Shown here: one piece after another, positions 27,684-36,863 of the stretch | Position numbering within the stretch: the first letter of the stretch is position 1 | How the letters are laid out: the number at the start of each line of letters is the position of its first letter | Source: DATFDN01 sp963767645 | GTDB lineage: Bacteria; Pseudomonadota; Alphaproteobacteria; Acetobacterales; Acetobacteraceae | NCBI GenBank assembly: GCA_963767645.1 | Contig: CAVYEW010000010.1 | Span: 721,201-785,200, forward strand | Length of the DNA: 64,000 bases | Direction: 5' to 3' | The notes under the pieces: model-generated | What the model saw: the letters and a program-made list of their open reading frames with translations, nothing else | Databases searched by the model: none | Told to the model about the DNA's origin: nothing | Position numbers and translations under genes: made by a program

Positions 27684-27702
27684 GCCGGTTGGGAGGAACG
27701 CG

Positions 27703-29196
27703 ATGACCGAGCCCTGCGACCTGACCGCCGTTGAAGCGCGGCGCCTGATCGGGCAACGCCGTCTGTTGCCGAGCGTGTTGCTCGAAAGCTGCATCGCGCG
27801 GATCGAGGCGGTCGATCATGCAGTGAACGCGCTGGTCGCGCGCGACTATTTCGGCGCCCGTGCCGCGGCGCAGGCCGCAGATGAATCGGTCGCGCGCGGC
27901 GAGGCGCTCGGCCTGCTGCACGGCTTGCCGCTGGGCGTGAAGGATCTCGACGACGCGGCCGGGCTGCCGACCACAAAGGGCAGCCCGATCTTCCGCGACA
28001 CCGTGGCGGAGACCGATTCGCGGATGGTCGCCGCGCTTCGGGAAGCGGGTGCGATCGTGCTGGGCAAGACCAACACGCCGGAGTTCGGGGCCGGGGCGAA
28101 CACGCGCAACGCGGTCTATGGCGCCACCGGCAATCCGTTCGATCCGTCGCGCTCGGCCGCCGGCTCCTCTGGCGGTTCGGCGGTGGCGCTCGCCACCGGC
28201 ATGGTGCCGCTCGCCACCGGCTCGGATACTGGCGGCAGCCTGCGCAATCCGGCTGCGTTCTGCGGCGTCGTCGGCTTCCGGCCGAGTCCGGGCTTGGTGC
28301 CGAACGAGCACCGGATTCTCGGCTGGTCGCCCTTGCCCGTGCTGGGACCGATGGCGCGCACCGTGCCTGATCTGTGCCTGATGCTGGCGGCGATGGTGGC
28401 CGATGACGCACGCGATCCGCTGGCGACGACCGTGCATGGCAGGACGGTGCGCCGGCCGGAGGATTTCGCGCCTGTTGCGCCGATCGATCTGTCGAGCCTG
28501 CGCGTGGCGCTGACGCCGGATTTCGGATTCGCGCCGGTCGAGCGCCACATCGCCGACATGTTCGCCGAGAAGACCGGCCTGTTCCGCCACATGTTCGCCC
28601 GCGCCGACGACGCCACGCCCGACTGCGCGGGCGCCGACGAGGCGTTCGAGATCACCCGGGCGCTCAACTTCCTGGCCGGGCATCTCGACAAGGTGCGTAC
28701 GCGTCCCGAGGACGTAGGGCCCAACGTGCGGGCGAACGTGGAAGAGGGGCTGCGCTACAGCGCCACCGACGTGGCCCGCGCTTTGGCGCTGCAGACCGCG
28801 CTCTATCGGCGCTGGCAGGAGTTCTTCGCCGAGTACGACGTGATCCTGACGCCGTCGATCACGGTCAGCCCGCGCTCCTGGCGCGAGCTCTATCCCGCCG
28901 AGATCGACGGGAAGAAGACCCGCACCTACTTCCACTGGCTCGCGCTTGGCTACGCCGTGACTTTGGCGGGGCACCCGGCGGTATCGCTGCCGGTGGGGGT
29001 GGACCGGGCAGGGATGCCGTTCGGCCTGCAGATCGTGGGCCCCCGCGGCGGCGATGCGCTCGCGCTCTCGGTCGCCGCGTCGCTCGAGTCGCTGCTCGCC
29101 GGCGACCAGCGGACCGCGCGGCCGGTGCCCGACATCGACGCGCTGCGCGCCGCCGCGCCGCTCAAGGCCAGCCCCGGATTCCTCGGATTCGACTGA
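27703..29196 (+). CDS. Amidase (amidase signature family)
   Basis: The protein has 497 aa with the Ser-cisSer-Lys triad visible: Lys in HGLPLGVKDLDD (about residue 83), the signature SAAGSSGGSAVALATGMVPLATGSDTGGSLRNPAAFCG, and the GxxxxRPSPG segment. The C-terminal half carries LTPSITVSPRSW and AGHPAVSLPVGV. It hydrolyses an amide or amide-like substrate that cannot be specified. It is 19 bp downstream of the GGT gene and likely co-transcribed; a second amidase of the family is at 53350. Confidence 0.92.
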   Translation: MTEPCDLTAVEARRLIGQRRLLPSVLLESCIARIEAVDHAVNALVARDYFGARAAAQAADESVARGEALGLLHGLPLGVKDLDDAAGLPTTKGSPIFRDTVAETDSRMVAALREAGAIVLGKTNTPEFGAGANTRNAVYGATGNPFDPSRSAAGSSGGSAVALATGMVPLATGSDTGGSLRNPAAFCGVVGFRPSPGLVPNEHRILGWSPLPVLGPMARTVPDLCLMLAAMVADDARDPLATTVHGRTVRRPEDFAPVAPIDLSSLRVALTPDFGFAPVERHIADMFAEKTGLFRHMFARADDATPDCAGADEAFEITRALNFLAGHLDKVRTRPEDVGPNVRANVEEGLRYSATDVARALALQTALYRRWQEFFAEYDVILTPSITVSPRSWRELYPAEIDGKKTRTYFHWLALGYAVTLAGHPAVSLPVGVDRAGMPFGLQIVGPRGGDALALSVAASLESLLAGDQRTARPVPDIDALRAAAPLKASPGFLGFD

Positions 29197-29270
29197 TGCC
29201 CGCTATGGGCGTTCATCGACGCCGGTTGACATAACCATCAAGAGATGCCGCGCGGACTTGGAATCAGAAC

Positions 29271-29290
29271 GGGCGCCCCGAGGGACGCCC
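29271..29290 (-). terminator. Hairpin terminator candidate
   Basis: GGGCG-C-CCC-GA-GGG-A-CGCCC forms a strong stem with two small symmetric mismatches. It lies 28 bp beyond the stop of the minus-strand beta-roll gene; reading minus, GTTCTGATT follows. It could also serve the amidase gene on the plus strand. Confidence 0.4.
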
Positions 29291-29318
29291 GCTGAATGGC
29301 TCTGCCGATTCGCCTGGC

Positions 29319-30454
29319 TTACGAGGAGACGATGTTGAGCCCGGTGGTGCTGCCGACGAAGGTGATTTGGGTGCCATCCTTCAGGGTGACGGCGCCGCTG
29401 CCGGCGGCCAGCTGCCGCCTTGACAGCCGTCAGCCGCGCCGCCAGCGCCGGCGCCGTACAGCGAGTCGTAGCCGGTGAGCGCGAGGTTGTCGCCCGCATG
29501 GGTGAGGAACATCGTGTCCTTGCCCGGCGTGACCGTGGTCTTCGTGATGCTGCTGAGCAGGTTGACGTTAGCGACGTAGAACGTGTCGGTCCCGCTGCCG
29601 CCGATCAGGCTCTCGTTGCCGCTGCCCGCGACCAGCGCGTCGTTGCCCGAGCCGGCCCAGAGCAGGTCGTTGGCGTCGGCGCTGTAGCTGCCATAGATCA
29701 GGTCATTGGTCTGCGACGGCGCCCCGTAGATCGTCTCGCTGCCTGATCCCGCCACCAGCAGCGCGCCGGGCGCGGAGGCGCCGCCCGTGCTGGGGCTGGC
29801 GTAGAGGATGGTGTTGTTGGCTGCGCCCACGATCGTATCGCCGGCGCTGCCGCCGGTGATGAAGTTGGTCGTGTTGGTGCTGGCCGCGCCGGCATAGAAG
29901 AACACCGATCCGGCGTGGCCGTTGATGCCGGTAACGCCGGGGCTGGCGCCGGCGAAGATGGTGTCGGCGCCGCTGACGATGTTGATCACGCTCAAGCCGC
30001 CGCCCAGGCTGACCTGGCCGGTGCCGGCGAGGTTATAGGCGTCGGCGCCGCTGCCGGCAGCGATGGAATAGGCGCCGGTGGCGTTGATGTTGTCGTTGCC
30101 GTTGCCGACGACAATCGACCCGCCGCTGCTGCTGACGTTGATGTTGCCGTCACCGCCAAGGAAGTTCGCCGCATTCGCGACGGTCAGGGCGGCTCCGGCC
30201 GAGTCGTCGACGGTGTAGCTATAGCCTGTGGCGTCCACCGCCCCGCCGCTGGTGACGACCAGCTGATTCGTTCCCGTGCCACTCGGGGGCGGCGCGGTCC
30301 CGCCGCCGGCCACGGTTGCGACAGTCAGGCTGCCGGACCCAAGGAGGGCGTTCAGCGTATTGGCGATACTCTGCGCCAGTGCCGTATTCGCCGTTCCCGA
30401 AAACGTAGTCGTCACCGATGTGGAATTTGCACCAGGGACGGTGATCGTGGCCAT
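29319..30454 (-). pseudogene. Beta-roll (Ca-binding, RTX-like) repeat protein, frameshift near C-terminus
   Basis: From MATITVPGANSTSVTTTFSGTANTALAQSIANTLNALL the protein runs about 340 aa of Gly/Asn/Asp/Ser/Thr-rich repeats (GGDGNINVSSSGGSIVVGNGNDNINATG, AGSGNDALVAGSGNESLIGGSGTDTF), the pattern of hemolysin-type beta-rolls. As written it ends early at 29381, after GAGAGGAADGCQGGSW. In the next frame the region reads GSGAVTLKDGTQITFVGSTTGLNIVSS, then TAA at 29319, which is the usual tail of such proteins. One missing base near 29412 explains this. There is no N-terminal signal; such proteins are usually exported by type I secretion. Function unknown, probably surface or adhesion. Confidence 0.75.
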
Positions 30455-30715
30455 TCAGGTCTCCGTTTCAGCTTTTTGGACGGGCTCAGAAGCGAACAAT
30501 CGACAACCGACTATCCCACCCCCGTTACCACTCTGCAAGCCGTTAAGCATAGCGATTTATTATCGCTGCCCGGCTCATTGTGGAACCGATGCTACTACAG
30601 AGCCAACGGGAGCCGGCGATCAAACATCTCGTGAGCCAGCGCCTTGAACGGAATCGGTCCGCGTATTTGTGCCAGTCGGAGAGCCAAACGGTGACAAGGC
30701 ATCCCCGCGCTGCGT

Positions 30716-31069
30716 CTAAAGCGCGGCGGGCATCAGGGCCTGCACCAACTCGGAGATGCACGCTCCCTTGAATGCTCGTCCATGCCGCGGTTCGACCACC
30801 ACCCCGTCGCGTGACCGCCACAAGGTCCATTGCCGCAGCGACAGGCCCGGCGGATAGAGCGCCACCACTTCCTCATACTCCGCCCCATCCACGCAGTGAT
30901 CGAGTTCGAGCACCACGCGGATGTCGTGATATTCGGCCCACGCCCTCAGGATCAGCAGTTCAGGCACCGAGAACGCGATGCCGACCGGCGCGACCGTGCC
31001 GTCGGGAAGTTCCGCCGCCCTGATGGCGAGTCGGTCGATCGAGCCAGAAACCCGTGATGTGGGGGTCAT
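30716..31069 (-). CDS. Hypothetical protein
   Basis: A 117-aa soluble protein from the ATG at 31069 (MTPTSRVSGSIDRLAIRAAELPDGTVAPVG); the frame is open 38 codons further but less protein-like. It contains FSVPELLILRAWAEYHDIRVVLELDHCVDGAEYEEVVALYPPG and LRQWTLWRSRDGVVVEPRHGRAFKG. I do not recognise a family. No neighbour suggests a role; it is divergent from the enolase-superfamily gene. Confidence 0.55.
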   Translation of the reverse strand: MTPTSRVSGSIDRLAIRAAELPDGTVAPVGIAFSVPELLILRAWAEYHDIRVVLELDHCVDGAEYEEVVALYPPGLSLRQWTLWRSRDGVVVEPRHGRAFKGACISELVQALMPAAL

Positions 31070-31372
31070 ATGTTGTGCCCTCGCGAGGCCGAAAGCCGAC
31101 TTTCCGGACATGTCCGGCACAATGAGATCACGGAGCCGTGATAGCAAGTCCCACATTTGAGATTCCGCAATCCATATCGGCATGATCCGGGCGCGGGCCG
31201 CCTGGGCATACTCCGGTTGCCAGGAACCCTATTCGCTGCGTCGTGGCAACACGCGCCTTCATGCGGTGCGTGGTCTGTGGGCGGGCGTGCCTCTCCTGCA
31301 ACACTCCCAACTTTCCTTGCCGGACGCCAACTCGTAGCATCGAAAGGCAGAACCAAGGCGAGGAATCGGACC
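31070..31372. other. Intergenic region, no gene supported
   Basis: About 300 bp between divergent genes. The open frames here on both strands have poor composition and no recognisable motif. It probably holds two promoters. I see no repeats. Confidence 0.4.
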
Positions 31373-32479
31373 ATGAAGATCGATGATGTCACGTTGACGA
31401 TCTTTTCCTGGGACGGCATTCCGCCCACGGTCTATCACCAGGGCTCAGGCGCATCCGGCGCGTCCAGTCTCGGCCTGCTGCGAATCGGCACGGATCAGGG
31501 ACTCGAGGGTCACGCCTTCCTCGGCTCCGCCGGCAACCCCGCGGCGATGGACGCGCCGCAACTGATCCGCAGCCTGAAGCCGCTGCTGATCGGCCGCGAT
31601 CCCAGGCATCGGGAGCGGATCCACCAATCGATGCGGCTGCTGTCGCGCACCGTCAGCTACCGCACCATCGGCGCCGTCGACACCGCGCTGTGGGACCTCG
31701 CGGGAAAGATCGCCGGCGAGCCCGTGCATGCGCTCATGGGTACCTGCCGCACCTCGATCACGGCGTATGCCAGCAGCCAGCTTCTCCCCGATGCCGCCGC
31801 GTACGCCGAGCAGGCGCAGACGTTCAAGGCCGATGGCTGGAAGGCCTACAAGATTCACCCGCCGCGCGACCCCGAGGAGGACATCCGCATCTGCGCAGCG
31901 GTGCGTCGGGCGGTGGGAGACGATTTCCGGCTGATGCTCGATTCCACCTGGGGTTATACTTACCCGGATGCGCTACGCGTTGGCCGAGCAATCGAGGAGA
32001 TGGGTTTCTACTGGTACGAAGACCCGCTCGCCGACGAGGACATCTACAACTACGTCAAGCTGCGCCAGAAGCTCGACATCCCGATCATGGCGACCGAATT
32101 CCCTGCGGGCGGACTGGACACCTACCCGATCTGGCTGACCGAGCGCGCCACCGACTATCTGCGCGGCGACATTCCCAACAAGGGCGGCCTGACGACGATG
32201 CTGAAGACCGCGCATCTCGCCGAGGCGTTCGGCCTTCGCTACGAGGTGCATCACAGCGGCAACTCGCTTAACAACCTCGCCAACCTGCATTTGTGCATGG
32301 CGGTCCACAACACCACCATGTTCGAGGTGCTGCTGCCGCACGGCGCCCACAAATACGGCATGGCGCGCGAGCTGGAGATCGACCGCGATGGGAAGCTGCA
32401 CGCCCCGACCGGCCCCGGTCTCGGCGCGGAGATCGACTTCGCGCTGATCGAACGCAGGACCGAGGCAGTTCTGCGCTAG
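31373..32479 (+). CDS. Mandelate racemase/muconate lactonizing enzyme family protein
   Basis: The protein has 368 aa from the ATG at 31373 (MKIDDVTLTIFSWDGIPPTVYH); the upstream open frame is not homologous. It is an enolase-superfamily enzyme acting on a carboxylate (dehydration or racemisation). The N-terminal capping domain has TIGAVDTALWDLAGKIAGEPVHALMG. In the barrel, KAYKIHPP supplies the K-x-K-like position (second basic residue His), and metal ligands are Asp in LMLDSTWGYT, Glu in YWYEDPLADEDI and Glu in ATEFPAGGLDTYPIW. EVHHSGNSLNNLANLHLCMA carries a candidate His base. The substrate is unknown. Confidence 0.88.
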   Translation: MKIDDVTLTIFSWDGIPPTVYHQGSGASGASSLGLLRIGTDQGLEGHAFLGSAGNPAAMDAPQLIRSLKPLLIGRDPRHRERIHQSMRLLSRTVSYRTIGAVDTALWDLAGKIAGEPVHALMGTCRTSITAYASSQLLPDAAAYAEQAQTFKADGWKAYKIHPPRDPEEDIRICAAVRRAVGDDFRLMLDSTWGYTYPDALRVGRAIEEMGFYWYEDPLADEDIYNYVKLRQKLDIPIMATEFPAGGLDTYPIWLTERATDYLRGDIPNKGGLTTMLKTAHLAEAFGLRYEVHHSGNSLNNLANLHLCMAVHNTTMFEVLLPHGAHKYGMARELEIDRDGKLHAPTGPGLGAEIDFALIERRTEAVLR

Positions 32480-32486
32480 CCCTGCA

Positions 32487-32515
32487 TTGTGCCCGCGCGT
32501 GCGTTCTGCTACGCG
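32487..32515 (+). promoter_or_regulatory. Predicted promoter of trpL-trpE(G)
   Basis: TTGTGC (32487) and TACGCG (32510) are separated by exactly 17 bp. The +1 expected 6-8 bp downstream falls on or next to the A of the trpL ATG at 32523, and no ribosome site lies before that ATG. This suggests a leaderless trpL transcript, as known for Sinorhizobium. The -10 match is weak, so this is inference. Confidence 0.45.
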
Positions 32516-32522
32516 TCCCCTA

Positions 32523-32567
32523 ATGCAAGCGATCGCCCGGTCCTGCTGCTGGTGGCGCCCCGTTTAG
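32523..32567 (+). CDS. trpL: trp operon leader peptide
   Basis: A 14-codon frame, MQAIARSCCWWRPV, with two adjacent Trp codons (32550-32555) followed by a stop at 32565. It is placed 115 bp before trpE(G) and directly ahead of mutually exclusive hairpins, the hallmark of Trp attenuation. Ribosome stalling at the Trp codons would free strand 2 (32570-32579) to pair with strand 3 (32595-32602) and prevent the terminator. Confidence 0.85.
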   Translation: MQAIARSCCWWRPV

Positions 32568-32625
32568 ACACGGGCGGCCAGCTATTTTTCCACAGGCCGC
32601 CCTGGGGTTCCGGGCGGCCTTCGTG
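32555..32625 (+). terminator. trp attenuator (antiterminator and terminator hairpins)
   Basis: Four strands are visible. Strand 1, GCGCCCCGT (32555-32563), can pair with strand 2, ACGGGCGGCC (32570-32579). Strand 2 can also pair with strand 3, GGCCGCCC (32595-32602). Strand 3 pairs perfectly with strand 4, GGGCGGCC (32612-32619), giving the terminator, followed by TTCGTGT. Sequences 2 and 4 share GGGCGGCC and compete for strand 3. High Trp ends transcription before trpE(G); low Trp permits it. Confidence 0.85.
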
Positions 32626-32681
32626 TATCTGGCGAGCGCAATCCGGCCCCGGGGTGAGCCTCCAGCCGGAGCACCACGCCG

Positions 32682-34873
32682 ATGAGCGTCACCACCACAA
32701 CCAGCCGCCACTATCGCACGCGCGGCGGCGTGACGGTCGAGCGGTCTTCCGAGGAGACCGCTTATCCCGGCAACACCGCCGCGCTCGCCGCACGAATTGA
32801 CCGCCGGCGCGGCGTACTGCTCTCCTCGGGATTCGAGTTCCCCGGCCGCTACACCCGCTGGGACACCGGCTTCGCCGACCCGCCGGTCGCCCTCACCGCC
32901 AAGGCGCGGGACTTCGCCTTCACGGCTCTGAACGCGCGCGGCGAGGTGCTGCTGGCGGCGATTGCGCCGGTGCTGCGGACGCTGCAAGCCGTCGAGTGGC
33001 TTGAGGAGACGCCGACCCGCCTCGCGGGCGCGGTGCGCGAGCCCACCGAGCGGTTCGCAGAGGAGGAGCGCAGCCGCCAGCCGAGCCTATTTTCCTTGCT
33101 GCGGGCGGTAATGGCGCTGTTCGCCTCCGACGAGGACCGTCACCTCGGCCTCTATGGCGCGTTCGGTTACGACCTCGTGTTCCAGTTCGAGCCGATGGCG
33201 CTGCGCCTGCCGCGCGCGGCGGATCAGCGTGATTTGGTGCTGTATCTGCCTGACGAGATCCTTGTCGTCGACCACATGCGCCAGGCGGCGACGATGCATC
33301 GCTACGAATTCACGGTGGGCGAGGCACGCACCGCCGGCCTGCCGCGTGCGACCGCGCCGTCGCCCTACGTGACCGAACCCGCGGGCGCGCTGCCGCAGGC
33401 GAGCGATCACGCGCCGGGCGAATACGCGGCGATGGTGGAACGTGCCCGCGCGGCCTTCGCGCGCGGCGACCTGTTCGAGGCGGTGCTCGGCCAGTTGCTC
33501 ACCGCACCCTGCGCCGCGCAGCCGAGCGATATTTTCCGGCGCCTGAAAGCGGTCAACCCCGCGCCGTACGGGGCGCTGATGAATCTCGGCCATGGCGAGT
33601 TCCTGGTGGCCGCGTCGCCGGAGATGTTCGTGCGTGTCGAGGGAAAACGGATCGAGACGTGTCCGATCAGCGGCACGATCGAGCGCGGCGCCGACGCCCT
33701 GGGCGATGCGGCGAATATTCGGGAACTGCTCAACTCCGCCAAGGACGAGGCGGAGCTGACGATGTGTACGGATGTCGATCGCAACGACAAGTCGCGGGTG
33801 TGCGTCCCGGGCAGCGTGAAGGTGATCGGCCGTCGCCAGATCGAGATGTATTCGCGGCTGATCCACACCGTGGATCACGTCGAAGGCGTGCTGCTGCCCG
33901 AATTCGATGCGCTCGACGGGTTCCTCAGCCACGCCTGGGCGGTGACGGTGACGGGCGCTCCGAAGCATTGGGCGATCCGCTTCATCGAGCAGGAGGAGCG
34001 CAGGCGCGCCGCTGGTACGGCGGCGCGATCGGCGGCGTGACGTTCGACGGCAACATGAACACGGGGCTGACGCTGCGCACGATCCGCATGCAGGACGGCA
34101 TCGCCGAGGTGCGTGCGGGGGCGACGCTGTTGCACGACAGCGACCCGGTCGCGGAGGAGGCGGAAACGCGGCTGAAGGCGTCCGCCATGTTCGCGGCGAT
34201 CTCGGCGCGGCCGGACGTGGCGGGCGCGACGGCTTCCGCACCGGCGGCCGCAGGGGGACGTACGGCGGGGCGCGCGGCGCGCATACTGCTGATCGATCAC
34301 GAGGACAGCTTCGTTCATACGCTCGCCGGCTACTTCCGGGCGGCGGGCGGGTCGGTCGCGACGCTGCGGCCGGACCTGGCGCGCGAGGTGCTGGCCGAGG
34401 GGCGGGAAGCCGATCTGATCGTGCTCTCCCCAGGCCCCGGACGGCCACGCGATTTCGCGATGGACGAGACGCTGTCCCTACTGCTGCGCCGCGGACTTCC
34501 GGCCTTCGGTGTGTGCCTGGGCTTGCAGGGCATCGTCGAGCATTTCGGCGGCGCGCTGGATATGCTGGCACAGCCGACGCACGGGAAGTCCTCGGAGGTA
34601 CGGGTGCTCGGGGGGCGGCTGTTCGCGGGTCTGCCGGAGCGGTTCACGGTCGGCCGCTACCACTCTCTGCACGCGCGCCGGCTGACGGTGCCGCGCGTGC
34701 TGACCGTGACGGCAGAGACGGCAGACGGGGTAGTGATGGCGGTGGAACACGCGACCTTGCCGGTTGCCGCCGTGCAGTTCCACCCAGAGAGCGTGATGAC
34801 CGAGGCTGCGCTGGGGCGCACTATGGTGGAGCAGGTGATCGGCGTGCTGGCTGGGGGTGGAGTAAACGCCTAA
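32682..34873 (+). pseudogene. trpE(G): Anthranilate synthase TrpE(G) fusion, single frameshift
   Basis: The first frame (32682 to about 34005) holds the component I domain: RTRGGVTVERSSEETAYPG, YGAFGYDLVFQFEP, CPISGTIERG, ELTMCTDVDRNDKSRVCVPGSVKVIGRRQIEMYSRLIHTVDHVEG and HAWAVTVTGAPKHWAIRFIE. The second frame continues RWYGGAIGGVTFDGNMNTGLTLRTIR and the glutaminase domain with the nucleophile in FGVCLGLQGIVEHFGG and AAVQFHPESVMT. One missing base near 34005 (CAGGCGCGCC) separates them; restored, the protein is about 730 aa, typical for the alphaproteobacterial fusion that turns chorismate and glutamine into anthranilate. Since the leader control is intact, a sequencing error or a recent mutation is likely. 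The annotation depends on checking that base. Confidence 0.92.
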
Positions 34874-34936
34874 TGGACCTGTGCGCTCCCCACCACGCAG
34901 TCCATCCCGCGTCCCGGAACTTGCTGAGGAGAGGTC

Positions 34937-35074
34937 ATGCGCCGGATCGTCGCCGCAGTGCTGCTGTTCGCCATCGCCGCCCCGCTCGCGGGGTGCATCA
35001 TTGAAGATCCCGGCCCATACTACGGCGGTCACGGCCGCCGCTGGTGCTACTATCACCCGGGCCGCTGCTATTAG
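34937..35074 (+). CDS. Small lipoprotein with Tyr/His/Cys-rich tail
   Basis: A 45-aa protein with ribosome site AGGAGAGG 4 bp upstream. It begins MRRIVAAVLLFAIAAPLAGC, with the lipobox LAGC at residues 17-20, so the mature lipoprotein is only about 26 residues: CIIEDPGPYYGGHGRRWCYY, then HPGRCY. The tail carries Cys, His and many Tyr, which could bind metal or stack on the cell wall. The family is not recognised, though short lipoproteins of this look are common in alphaproteobacteria. Confidence 0.7.
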   Translation: MRRIVAAVLLFAIAAPLAGCIIEDPGPYYGGHGRRWCYYHPGRCY

Positions 35075-35092
35075 CGCCGGGCCGATCAGCTG

Positions 35093-35794
35093 TTACGCAG
35101 GCGGCGGAGCCTCGGGCAAAACCGGCTCGGGCGGTGGCGGTTCGAGCGGAGTCGGGGCCGGCACCGGCGGCATTGCCGGAGGCGGCGCTTCGGGCGCCAG
35201 CGGCGTCGCCTGCACCGGAGACGGCACGGCTCCTTCCGGCAGCAGCCAGTTGCTGAGCGAGCGGCGGACCTGATACTCGAACTCGATGTTCATCTGGTCG
35301 AGCATCTCGCGCGTGAACTCATAGAGCGCCGCCGCCAGATCGCCGGTCACTCCGGTCCGCTGCCGGACCACCGTCGCCTGGGCGTATCCGGCGCGCGTGT
35401 TGTCGGGCGCGATGACGTCGAGCTCGACCGACATCGTGCTGGTCAGGATGTCGCCAAGCCGCAGCATCGAGGCGTCGTTGATGATGAACGCGGCGCGGCC
35501 GGTCGCGCCCGCCGCCTTCAGCCGCTGCTCGGCCATCAGGCGCAGCGCCGCCACCGGCTTGATCGGGTCGAGTGCGCTGACATCGGGCGGCTGGCCGGCA
35601 GGAACGAAACGCTGCACCACCTGGACCGATGCGACATTGAGGCGCAGCGGCAGCAGGTAGGAGAAATCGAGCGGTGCATAGCTGCGCGGCGCCACCGACC
35701 CCTCGGGTTCCGTTGCGCAGGACGCCGCCAGCAGCGCGAGCAGCAGCACGGCGCGGCGCGGCAGGGTCGGGTGGGTCAACGCGGGCGCGTCCAT
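35093..35794 (-). CDS. Putative lipoprotein with Pro-rich tail
   Basis: The protein has 233 aa. A signal peptide with lipobox LAASC (about residues 22-26) is followed by a roughly 150-aa globular domain (YAPLDFSYLLPLRLNVASVQVVQRFVPAGQPP, AALRLMAEQRLKAAGATGRAAFIINDASML, TSTMSVELDVIAPDNTRAGYAQATVVRQRTG). A roughly 45-residue Pro/Ala/Glu tail, probably a periplasmic spacer, ends the chain. The domain looks like an outer-membrane-anchored protein of unknown function seen next to hslO in relatives. It is 64 bp downstream of hslO and may share its transcript. Confidence 0.75.
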   Translation of the reverse strand: MDAPALTHPTLPRRAVLLLALLAASCATEPEGSVAPRSYAPLDFSYLLPLRLNVASVQVVQRFVPAGQPPDVSALDPIKPVAALRLMAEQRLKAAGATGRAAFIINDASMLRLGDILTSTMSVELDVIAPDNTRAGYAQATVVRQRTGVTGDLAAALYEFTREMLDQMNIEFEYQVRRSLSNWLLPEGAVPSPVQATPLAPEAPPPAMPPVPAPTPLEPPPPEPVLPEAPPPA

Positions 35795-35858
35795 GGCCGT
35801 GCTCCAGGTCGTTCCGGACGGAAGCAGGCCGCCGCCATGCGGTCAATGCGCCGCGCCA

Positions 35859-36818
35859 TCAATGCCGCATCACCCGGCTCTGCACGTCGGCGCGGGGGAA
35901 GCGGAAATCGAAGTTGCAGAACTCGCAGGTCATGACGATGTCGCCGTCCACCGCCATGTGGTCGAGGTCGTCGGGCGGAAACCCCTCCAGGATGTCGCCG
36001 AGGCGGGCGCGCGAGCAGCGGCAGCCGTAGGACAGCGCGCGGGCGCGATCCACGGCGACGCCCTCAAGCTGGAACAGGCGCTGCAGCAGGCGCTCGGGCG
36101 GCAGAGCATCGTCCAGCAGCTCGGCATCGGTGAGCGTGCCGGCCAGCGCGGTCGCGGTGCGCCAGCTCTCCTCCTGCGCGTCGTCCGACAATTCCGGATC
36201 GACGCCGCCGGCCCCGGCGATCCGCTCCAGCACCAGCGCCGAGGCACGCCAGCCGGATGGGGTCGGCGCGCAGGCCAGGTGCAGCTGCGAGCGGATCTGC
36301 TCGCTGGTGCTGAAATAGTGCAGCGCCATCTCCGCCAGGCTGCCGCCCTCGATGGTGACGATGCCCTGGTGGCGGTGCTGCTCCGGTCCCTGATCGACGG
36401 TGAAGGCGAGATAGCCGCCGCCGAGCAGGCGGTCGGCGCCGGGGCTCGGGTCGGCCTCGATCAGCTCCTCGTACCGCGCCTGGTCGATCCGCGCATAGCC
36501 GCGCAGTGCGCCGGCATCGGTGCAGTCGGCCAGCAGCATGGACACCGGGCCGTTCCCCTTGGCCTGCAGGCTGAACGAGCCGCGGAACTTCAGCGCCGAG
36601 GCCAGCCCGGCGGCGAGCGCCAGCGCCTGCCCGGTGAGCCGCGTCACCGGCTCCGGGTTGGCGTGGCGCGTCAGCAGCGCGTCCGCCAGCGGGCCGAGAC
36701 GGATCAGCCGGCCGCGCACCGGGCGCCGCGGCAGGAAGAAGGGGGTGATGCCGCGCGGCACGACGATGTCGGGGACCGCCGGACGATGGCTGTCCAGGAA
36801 GGCAGGGTTTTCAAGCAT
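35859..36818 (-). CDS. hslO: Hsp33 family molecular chaperone
   Basis: The protein has 319 aa from the ATG at 36818 (MLENPAFLDSHRPAVPDIVVP); the upstream open frame is antisense to the GNAT gene. It is a redox-activated holdase chaperone in the cytosol. The C-terminal zinc site has CXC (YGCRCSRARL, about residue 266) and CXXC (TCEFCNFDF, about 298), four cysteines that sense oxidation. The N-terminal domain shows FSLQAKGNGPVSMLLADCT and GGGYLAFTVDQGPEQHRHQGIV. It is divergent from the GNAT gene with only 45 bp between start codons. Confidence 0.94.
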   Translation of the reverse strand: MLENPAFLDSHRPAVPDIVVPRGITPFFLPRRPVRGRLIRLGPLADALLTRHANPEPVTRLTGQALALAAGLASALKFRGSFSLQAKGNGPVSMLLADCTDAGALRGYARIDQARYEELIEADPSPGADRLLGGGYLAFTVDQGPEQHRHQGIVTIEGGSLAEMALHYFSTSEQIRSQLHLACAPTPSGWRASALVLERIAGAGGVDPELSDDAQEESWRTATALAGTLTDAELLDDALPPERLLQRLFQLEGVAVDRARALSYGCRCSRARLGDILEGFPPDDLDHMAVDGDIVMTCEFCNFDFRFPRADVQSRVMRH

Positions 36819-36863
36819 CGGCAGAACATAGGCACCAAGCGGCGGCGGGGCTACCGTTGGGCC

